The position numbers and the translations under genes are program-made. Shown piece by piece: positions 57,998-64,000 of a stretch of DNA of 64,000 bases. Below the pieces are notes generated by a model that searched no databases, had not been told where the DNA came from, and was given only the letters and a program-made list of their open reading frames with translations. The stretch covers positions 1-64,000 of the forward strand of contig NZ_JOJL01000013.1 of NCBI RefSeq assembly GCF_000721705.1, in the 5' to 3' direction. The stretch comes from Actinoplanes subtropicus. Its GTDB lineage: Bacteria > Actinomycetota > Actinomycetes > Mycobacteriales > Micromonosporaceae. Position 1 is the stretch's first letter; each line of letters opens with the position of its first letter.

Positions 57998-59682
57998 CTT
58001 CGCACGGAAGCCCCTGAAGCCCCGGCCGCCCCGGCGGTCCCGGCGAGGTAGGCGCGCCATCCGCCGAGGTGGCTGATGTCCGGCGCGTTCGCCAGCGCCG
58101 CCGGTTCGACCAGGAAGCCGCTGACCGAGGTGCCGTCGGCGAGCGTCACCCGGCCGATGGCCATCGGCGCCGGGACGGCGGCGACGAAGGCCCCGAAGCC
58201 GTCCGCCGGCAGCCGCCACAGTTCGCCCTCGATGCTGCGCCCGCCGGCACCGACCCGGACCAGCCCCGGCTTGCGCGGATCGGTGTCGAGCACGTGCAAC
58301 GCGTAGCCCGGGGCGGTGGCCGTGACCGCGACGAGCGTGCCGCCGGCCGCCACCAGCTGGACGTTCAGCGGCTGGCCGGTCAGGTGGGCGCCGACCACGA
58401 ACAGGTCGACGCCCGGGTTGGCGAACCGGCGGGCCAGCTCGGCCAGCGCGCGGTCGGTGAAGGCGGCCCCGGTCAGCATCACCCCGAACGGCAGCCCGCC
58501 GGCGAACCCGGCCGGCACCGCCAGCGAGGCGTAGTCCAGCAGGTTCGCGAAGTTCGTGAAGCGGCCCATCCGCGCGTTGGCCCCGACCGGGTCGGCGGCC
58601 ACCTCGGCCAGCGTGGGGTGCCACGTGGTGGTGGGGGTGAGCAGCGCGTCGCAGCCGTCCAGCGCCGCCCGGCCGGCGGCGTTGAGCGCGGCGAGCCGGG
58701 CGGTGTCGGTGGCCCAGTCGGCGGCGGTCTTCTCCTTGCCGCCGAGGATGATGCCGGCGACGGTCGGGTCCAGGTCGGAACCGATCAGGTCGGCGTGTTT
58801 CTCCAGGTGTGGCCCGGCGGCGGCATACCGCTCGGCCACGAACGCCCCGCCGTACAGCAGCGCCGCCGCCTCCAGCAGGGGTGCGACGTCGACCTCGACG
58901 ATCTCGGCGCCGGTCGCCGCGAACCGGCGTACGGCCGCATCGAACGCCTCCCGCCACCCGGGCGCGAGATCCGCCAGGTGCTCGTCCGCGGGAACGGCGA
59001 GCCGGGGCCGGGCCGGGGCCGCCACCGAAGGTGAAGAGGGACGGGAGAGCGGATCGGCCGGGTCGACCCCTTCCATCAATTCGGCGACCGTACGGGCGAG
59101 GGACAGCTCGCGGGCGAAGACGGTCACGCAGTCGAGCGAGTAGCAGGCGGGCACCACCCCGGTGACCGGGACGAGGCCCCGGGTCGGCTTCACCCCGATG
59201 ATCCCGTTCAGCGCCGCCGGCACCCGGCCGGACCCGGCCGTGTCGGTGCCCAGGGCGAAGTCGACGAGGCCGAGGGCGACCGCCACCGCCGACCCCGACG
59301 ACGAACCGCCGGAGATGCGCGCCGGATCCCAGGCGTTGCGGACGGCGCCGTACGGGCTGCGGGTGCCGACCAGGCCGGTGGCGAACTGGTCGAGGTTCGT
59401 CTTGCCGATCACCACCGCGCCCGCCGCGCGCAGCCGGGCCACCGCGGTGGCGTCGGCGCCGGGCCGGTAGGCGTAGGACGGGGCACCGGCGGTGGTGGGC
59501 AGCCCGTACACGTCGATGTTGTCCTTGACCGCGAACACCAGGCCGGCCAGCGGCAACGACGGGTCCACCGCGGACGCCTCGGCGAGCGTCGCGGCCCGGT
59601 CGCGGAGCGAGATCCAGATCTCCGGCCGGCCGGCCGCCTCGATCCGGTCGAAGGCGGCGGCGACCCGGGCCACGACGGTCAC
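57994..59682 (-). CDS. atzF: Allophanate hydrolase
   Basis: The 562-residue amidase-signature enzyme hydrolyses allophanate to ammonia and CO2. The Ser-cisSer-Lys triad is visible: Lys in FAVKDNIDVYG, and the serines in RISGGSSSGSAVAVALG and GTDTAGSGRVPA. A C-terminal domain (DLFVVGAHLTGQPLNVQL onward) as in AtzF is also present. GTG start overlaps the carboxylase stop as GTGA. It is the last enzymatic step of the urea/guanidine carboxylation pathway. Confidence 0.93.
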   Translation of the reverse strand: MTVVARVAAAFDRIEAAGRPEIWISLRDRAATLAEASAVDPSLPLAGLVFAVKDNIDVYGLPTTAGAPSYAYRPGADATAVARLRAAGAVVIGKTNLDQFATGLVGTRSPYGAVRNAWDPARISGGSSSGSAVAVALGLVDFALGTDTAGSGRVPAALNGIIGVKPTRGLVPVTGVVPACYSLDCVTVFARELSLARTVAELMEGVDPADPLSRPSSPSVAAPARPRLAVPADEHLADLAPGWREAFDAAVRRFAATGAEIVEVDVAPLLEAAALLYGGAFVAERYAAAGPHLEKHADLIGSDLDPTVAGIILGGKEKTAADWATDTARLAALNAAGRAALDGCDALLTPTTTWHPTLAEVAADPVGANARMGRFTNFANLLDYASLAVPAGFAGGLPFGVMLTGAAFTDRALAELARRFANPGVDLFVVGAHLTGQPLNVQLVAAGGTLVAVTATAPGYALHVLDTDPRKPGLVRVGAGGRSIEGELWRLPADGFGAFVAAVPAPMAIGRVTLADGTSVSGFLVEPAALANAPDISHLGGWRAYLAGTAGAAGASGASVRR

Positions 59683-62600
59683 GGGCGCACCGCCGCCAGG
59701 ATCTGGCCCGGCGCGACCTGCTCGCCGGCCTTCACGTACAACTCGACCAGGGTGCCCGGCACCGGTGTGGTCACCTTCGCCTCCATCTTCATCGCCTCCA
59801 GGGACAGCACGGGATCGTCGGCGGCCAGCAGATCGCCGGGCGCGGCGGACAACTGCCAGACCGTGGCGGTGAACGGCGCGGTGACCGCCGTGGCCCCGGC
59901 CGGCAGCGCCACCTCCGAGGCCGGCGCCGGCGGCTCGGTGTCCCGCCGGTCGAACTCGCCGGCGGCCCGCCAGCGCTGTTTCTCCGCCTCGAACGCGGCC
60001 GACTGCCGGGCCCGGAACCCGGCGATCGACTCGGCGTTCGCGGCCAGGAACTCGTTGTACTCCGCCAGCGAGAACGACCCGTCGGCGGTGTCCAGGGCGA
60101 ACCGGCCGGCGTCGCTCTCGGCGCGGAGCTCGAGCAGTTCCTCGGCCGTCACCGGGTACCACTCGATCCGGTCGAAGAACCGCAGCGCCCAGGGCTGGTC
60201 GCGGTGGCGGAAGCGATTCCAGATCTGCACCGTACGGCCGACGAACTGGTAGCCGCCGGGGCCCTCCATGCCGTAGATGCACAGGTACGCCCCGCCGATG
60301 CCCACCGAGTTCTCGGCCGTCCACGTACGGGCCGGGTTGTATTTCGTGGTGACCAGCCGGTGCCTCGGGTCCAGCGGGGTGGCGACCGGCGCGCCCAGGT
60401 AGACGTCGCCGAGCCCGAGCACGAGGTAGCTGGCGTCGAACACCGTGCGGTAGACGTCGTCGGGCGTGTCCAGGCCGTTGATCCGGCGGATGAACTCGAT
60501 GTTCCACGGGCACCAGGGCGCGTCGTCGCGTACGCCCGCCATGTAGCGCTCGATGGCCAGCCGGGTGGCCGGATCGTCCCAGCTGAGCGGCAGCCGGACG
60601 GTGCGCGAGGGTACGGCCAGCTCGTGCGTGGGCGGCACCTCGGCCTCCAGCTCGCGCAGCAGGACGGCGACATCGCGCGCCTTCAGGACGCTCGCGTCGG
60701 TGTGGACCTGCAGCGACCGGATGCCGGGCGTGACGTCGAGGATCCCGGCGGGCCGGTGCCGGGCGAGGGTCTCCTGCAGCGCGTGCACCCGCATGCGCAG
60801 CGCCAGGTCGAGCTCCATCGGCCCGTACTCGACCAGCACGTTGTCGTCGCCGTCGCGCCGGTAGGTGACCGCCGGGCGGTCCGCGTCCTCTTCCAGGCGG
60901 CCGAGGATGCCGTCGTCGCCGTCGCCGCCGCGGGTGACGACCGTCGGGGCATGGCGCCGGTCGATCAGGGCGGCCGCGTCGGCCTCCCGGACCGGTACGA
61001 ACCGGACGGTGTCGCCGGGGCGGAGCTGGCCGAGCTTCCACAGCTCCCCGCTGGCGACCACGGCCGGGCAGACGAAGCCGCCCAGGGACGGGCCGTCCGG
61101 GCCCAGGATGATCGGCGTGTCGCCGGTGAAGTCCAGGGCGCCGACCGCGTACGGCGTGTCGTGGATGTTGGAGGGGTGCAGGCCCGCCTCGCCGCCGTCG
61201 GGGCGGGCCCAGGCCGGCTTCGGGCCGATCAGCCGGATGCCGGTCCGGGCGGAGTTGTGGTGCACCTGGTAGTCGGTGGCGTAGAGCGTCTCGATGTCGG
61301 CCCGGGTGAAGAACTCGGGCGCGGCGTGCGGCCCCTCGGTGACCCCGATCTGCCAGGTGTCGGTCAGGTGGGGGCGGCGGTCCTCGGGCGTGCGCCGTTT
61401 GGTGAACGCGGTGGAAGAGCGGGGCCGCAGCACGTCGCCGGCGAGCAGCGCCCGGCCGCCGTGGCCGCCGAACCCGCCGAGCGTGAAGGTGGCCGCGCTG
61501 CCCAGATAGGACGGCACGGCCAGGCCGCCGCCGACCGCGACGTACGTGCGCAGCCCGGGCCCGGTCGGCGCGCCGAGGGTGAGCACTCCCCCGGCCGGCA
61601 CCTCGATCGCGGTCCACAGGTCCACCGGTTCGCCGTCCAGCGTCAGCGGCACCGGCGCGCCCGTCACCGCGACCACCGACGGCGCGGAGAACCGGACCGA
61701 CAGGCCGCCCGCGGTGACCTCCAGCGCCGGCGTCGTGGCCGGGTTGCCGGCGGCGAGGTTGGCCTCGGCGAACGAGACGGCGTCGAATGGCCCGCTGGGC
61801 GGCACCCCGACGTGCCAGTAACCGAGCCGTCCGGGCAGCTCCTGCACGGTGGTCATCGGCCCGGGCACGAGAACGTCGATCCGGGGCCGCGGGTCGGTGG
61901 TGGTCCGCAGCGTCGTGGTGGAGTGGGTGGCGGCGCGCAGCGCGGGCTCGTCGGTGAGCGAGCGCAACAGCCCCAGGTTGGTGACGATGCCGTCGATCCG
62001 GGTCGCGTCCAGGGCCGCGCCGAGCCGATCGAGCGCCTGGTCGCGGGTGTCCCCGACCGCGATGATCTTGGCGAGCATCGGGTCGTAGAACGGCGAGACC
62101 TCGAGGCCCGTCTCGACGTAGCTGTCCACCCGTACGCCCGCCGGGAACTCCGCCCGGGTGACCAGGCCGGAGGAGGGCAGGGAGTCCTTCGCCGGGTCCT
62201 CGGCGTAGACCCGCGCCTCGACCGCGAACCCGGACGGGCGCCAGTCCCGCTCGAACACCGCGGGATCCACCGACCCGGTGCCGGCCAGCTCCAGTTGCAG
62301 CGCCACCAGGTCGACCCCGAAGACCTCCTCGGTGACCGGGTGCTCGACCTGCAGGCGGGTGTTGACCTCCAGGAAGGCGGCCTCCTCCCGGACCGGGTCG
62401 TAGACGAACTCGACCGTGCCGGCACCCCGGTAGTTCACCGTGGCGAGGAGCGCCCGGGCGCTGGCATGCAGCCGCTCCCGGACCGGCCCGGGCAGGCCGG
62501 GCGCGGGCGCCTCCTCGAGGACCTTCTGGTTGCGCCGCTGCAGCGAGCAGTCCCGGTCGCCGAGCACCGCGATCCGTCCCGCCCCGTCGCCGAAGACCTG

Positions 62601-63227
62601 CACCTCGACGTGGCGGGCGGGCCGGACCAGCCGTTCGAGGAAGACCCCGGCCGAGTCGAAGTTGGCGCGGGCCAGCGCCTCGACCCGCTCGAAGGCCGCG
62701 CGTACCTCGCCGGCGGAGACGCAGGCCTGCATGCCGATGCCGCCCCCGCCGCCGGTCGCCTTCAACATCACCGGCAGGCCGATCGCCTCCGCCGCGGCCA
62801 CCGCCTCGCCGGCGGAGGCGAGCAGCCCGGTGCCGGCCAGCAGCGGAACGCCGGCCCGCTCGGCCAGCGCCCGGGCGGTGTGCTTGGCGCCGAACGCGAC
62901 GATCTGCCCGGGCGTCGGGCCGGCGAACCGGATGCCGGCCGCCTCCACCTCGCGGGCGAACTCGGCGCTCTCCGAGAGGAACCCGTAGCCGGGGTGGACG
63001 ATCTCGGCGCCGCTGCTCAGCGCGGCGGCGAGGATGAGGTCGCGACGCAGGTACGACTCCCGGGCCGGCGCCGGGCCGAGCCGGACCGCGGTGTCGGCCT
63101 CGCGCACGTGCGGCGCGGCCCGGTCGGCGTCGGAGAAGACCGCGACCGTCCGCAACCCGCGCATTTTCGCCGTACGAATGATCCGCCGGGCGATCTCGCC
63201 CCGGTTCGCGATCAGCACGGTCGTCAT
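59679..63227 (-). CDS. Biotin-dependent urea/guanidine carboxylase
   Basis: The 1182-residue protein has, in order, a biotin carboxylase domain (MTTVLIANRGEIARRIIRTA, ATP-grasp GGGGGIGMQA, EVNTRLQVEHPVTEE), KipI/KipA-like carboxyltransferase domains (about 505-1080, FGGHGGRALLAGDV region) and a biotinyl domain with the lysine in LEAMKMEAKV near the C-terminus. Annotated urea carboxylases with two DUF1989 neighbours have been shown in other bacteria to act on guanidine. Both possibilities remain here. ATGA overlaps on both sides. Confidence 0.92.
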   Translation of the reverse strand: MTTVLIANRGEIARRIIRTAKMRGLRTVAVFSDADRAAPHVREADTAVRLGPAPARESYLRRDLILAAALSSGAEIVHPGYGFLSESAEFAREVEAAGIRFAGPTPGQIVAFGAKHTARALAERAGVPLLAGTGLLASAGEAVAAAEAIGLPVMLKATGGGGGIGMQACVSAGEVRAAFERVEALARANFDSAGVFLERLVRPARHVEVQVFGDGAGRIAVLGDRDCSLQRRNQKVLEEAPAPGLPGPVRERLHASARALLATVNYRGAGTVEFVYDPVREEAAFLEVNTRLQVEHPVTEEVFGVDLVALQLELAGTGSVDPAVFERDWRPSGFAVEARVYAEDPAKDSLPSSGLVTRAEFPAGVRVDSYVETGLEVSPFYDPMLAKIIAVGDTRDQALDRLGAALDATRIDGIVTNLGLLRSLTDEPALRAATHSTTTLRTTTDPRPRIDVLVPGPMTTVQELPGRLGYWHVGVPPSGPFDAVSFAEANLAAGNPATTPALEVTAGGLSVRFSAPSVVAVTGAPVPLTLDGEPVDLWTAIEVPAGGVLTLGAPTGPGLRTYVAVGGGLAVPSYLGSAATFTLGGFGGHGGRALLAGDVLRPRSSTAFTKRRTPEDRRPHLTDTWQIGVTEGPHAAPEFFTRADIETLYATDYQVHHNSARTGIRLIGPKPAWARPDGGEAGLHPSNIHDTPYAVGALDFTGDTPIILGPDGPSLGGFVCPAVVASGELWKLGQLRPGDTVRFVPVREADAAALIDRRHAPTVVTRGGDGDDGILGRLEEDADRPAVTYRRDGDDNVLVEYGPMELDLALRMRVHALQETLARHRPAGILDVTPGIRSLQVHTDASVLKARDVAVLLRELEAEVPPTHELAVPSRTVRLPLSWDDPATRLAIERYMAGVRDDAPWCPWNIEFIRRINGLDTPDDVYRTVFDASYLVLGLGDVYLGAPVATPLDPRHRLVTTKYNPARTWTAENSVGIGGAYLCIYGMEGPGGYQFVGRTVQIWNRFRHRDQPWALRFFDRIEWYPVTAEELLELRAESDAGRFALDTADGSFSLAEYNEFLAANAESIAGFRARQSAAFEAEKQRWRAAGEFDRRDTEPPAPASEVALPAGATAVTAPFTATVWQLSAAPGDLLAADDPVLSLEAMKMEAKVTTPVPGTLVELYVKAGEQVAPGQILAAVRP

Positions 63228-63820
63228 GGCCGCACCACGATCATGCGCAGCGGCGTGGGGTTGAAGTCGTTGCACGGGTTGTTCATCTGCGGGCAGTTGG
63301 AGACGACCACCAGCACGTCCATCTCGGCCCGGACCGCCACCCGCTTGCCCGGCCCCGACATCCCGTCCACGATCCCGAGCGCGCCATCGGGCTCGACCGG
63401 GACGTTCATGAACCAATTCAGGTTCGAGACCAGATCCCGTACGCCCAGGCCGTGTTTGGCCCCCTCGCTGAGAAAGTTCTCGCGGCAGCCGTGGTGGAAC
63501 ATCACGTGGTGGCCGTAGCGCAGGGTGTTGGACTCCTTGCCGCACGCCCCGCCGATGGTGTCCTGCCGGTCGATCTCGTTCGCGACGACGGTCATCAGCG
63601 GCCGTCCCTCGTTGCTGCGCAGCACGGTGCCGGTGCGGACGTACGCGTTGCCCTGCCAGGCGAGGGTGTCGGGCACGCTGTAGCGCTCGTCCGGGTCGTG
63701 CGCGTTGTAGATCAGGCAGTCCGCCGACTGGTTGCCGCCGACGTCGACGATGGTGAGCACGTCGCCGGCTTCGACGACGCCCGACCAGGACGCCCGGGGC
63801 TCCACCCACTCGTCTCTCAT
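63224..63820 (-). CDS. DUF1989 urea-carboxylase-associated protein (carboxyguanidine deiminase subunit type)
   Basis: The 198-residue protein shows the DUF1989 features DVGGNQSADCLIYNAHDPDERY, GRPLMTVVANEID, HHGCRENF and NCPQMNNPCNDFNPTPL, with conserved Cys/His/Asp residues that suggest metal binding. In the guanidine pathway two DUF1989 proteins (CgdA/CgdB) together deiminate carboxyguanidine to allophanate. Overlaps both neighbours by four bases, in line with subunits made in equal amounts. Confidence 0.9.
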   Translation of the reverse strand: MRDEWVEPRASWSGVVEAGDVLTIVDVGGNQSADCLIYNAHDPDERYSVPDTLAWQGNAYVRTGTVLRSNEGRPLMTVVANEIDRQDTIGGACGKESNTLRYGHHVMFHHGCRENFLSEGAKHGLGVRDLVSNLNWFMNVPVEPDGALGIVDGMSGPGKRVAVRAEMDVLVVVSNCPQMNNPCNDFNPTPLRMIVVRP

Positions 63821-64000
63821 AGCCCGCGCGCCTCCGCGTAGTCGATGGTGTTGAGATAGGCACGGTTCAACTCCGGGGTGGCGTCGAACCGCCGGTCGGC
63901 CGGTCCGGTGGCGTCGCCGCGCCAGGCATGCACCCGCAGCGGTCCGACCGTGTACTCGGGCCGCGGATCCAGCGGGTGAGCGACGTTGGCCAGCAGCACC
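63817..64000 (-). CDS. Second DUF1989 protein, 5' part outside window
   Basis: Only the C-terminal ~60 residues are present (ANVAHPLDPRPEYTVGPLRV, then a Trp-Arg segment and AYLNTIDYAEARGL), the usual end of the larger urea-carboxylase-associated protein. Its stop overlaps the start of the smaller DUF1989 gene as ATGA. The start, and any guanidine riboswitch or transporter genes, lie beyond the right edge. Confidence 0.82.
   Translation of the reverse strand, partial: VLLANVAHPLDPRPEYTVGPLRVHAWRGDATGPADRRFDATPELNRAYLNTIDYAEARGL

Noticed and set aside
63820..64000. Guanidine riboswitch near the DUF1989 genes
   Set aside because: The upstream leader of the operon is outside the window; nothing resembling one is present in the visible part.

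Overview
This window is chromosomal DNA from a high-GC actinomycete, most likely of the Micromonosporaceae (Actinoplanes-like). The evidence is the very high GC content, GTG and TTG starts, a conservon-type signalling operon, Tat and secretory leaders, CBM2/CBM13-bearing polysaccharide hydrolases, a cytoplasmic chemoreceptor-like protein (some members make motile spores) and many 4-nt ATGA overlaps. I recognise no tRNA, rRNA, CRISPR, phage or transposase.

Layout. 0.1-8.4 kb: polysaccharide deacetylase, an orphan polyamine-type binding lipoprotein, a small RelA/SpoT-like synthetase, a YdeP-type molybdopterin oxidoreductase, a GH5-CBM13 glycanase and a divergent ROK regulator. 8.4-19.8 kb: a complete binuclear-iron monooxygenase locus of the propane/acetone/phenol type (mim/prm). 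It has an AcoR/MimR-type activator, a small leader ORF, hydroxylase alpha, reductase, hydroxylase beta, coupling protein, amidohydrolase, DUF59 protein, a dedicated GroEL-like chaperonin and an Nramp metal transporter. A GTCTCA-N3-TGAGAC palindrome lies at each end. 20-25 kb: two divergent DUF4360 secreted proteins, two zinc alcohol dehydrogenases (one with no canonical start codon), an MmyB-type XRE regulator with a 15-bp palindrome, and a membrane protein. 25-28.7 kb: isopentenyl diphosphate isomerase divergent from a DMATS-type indole prenyltransferase and a tryptophanase, which together form a compact prenyl-indole locus. 28.7-29.9 kb: a gene-free stretch with a 19-bp tandem repeat, a long imperfect hairpin and a 16-bp tandem repeat.

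29.9-33.7 kb: a conservon (cvnA-D, leftward). 33.9-42.9 kb: a catabolic operon of aldehyde dehydrogenase, SDR, two DUF35/OB-fold proteins, three thiolase-fold proteins (two without the catalytic Cys), acyl-CoA synthetase and MarR. It carries a 52-bp tandem duplication at one gene junction and an 18-bp x 15 repeat encoding a hexapeptide tail. MarR-type palindromes lie before marR and as a tandem pair before a GAF-GAF-MCP protein. 44.7-47.6 kb: a metallophosphoesterase relic, an orphan PAS histidine kinase and an NTF2-like protein divergent from a TetR regulator. 48.3-53.1 kb: a hemicellulose locus of LacI regulator, decayed sugar-binding protein, CBM2-bearing SGNH esterase and GH62 arabinofuranosidase, with four GAAA-N-TTTC sites and a CebR-like box. 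53.4-57.3 kb: SRPBCC protein, CrtI-like oxidoreductase, Hsp20 divergent from a putative regulator, and a hexapeptide acetyltransferase. 57.3-64 kb: a tightly overlapping leftward operon of two DUF1989 proteins, a urea/guanidine carboxylase, allophanate hydrolase and TetR. This set matches guanidine (or urea) nitrogen assimilation and runs off the right edge.

Functions are inferred from motifs, lengths and context by reading alone. Start codons were chosen by Shine-Dalgarno spacing and overlaps; doubtful ones are flagged.
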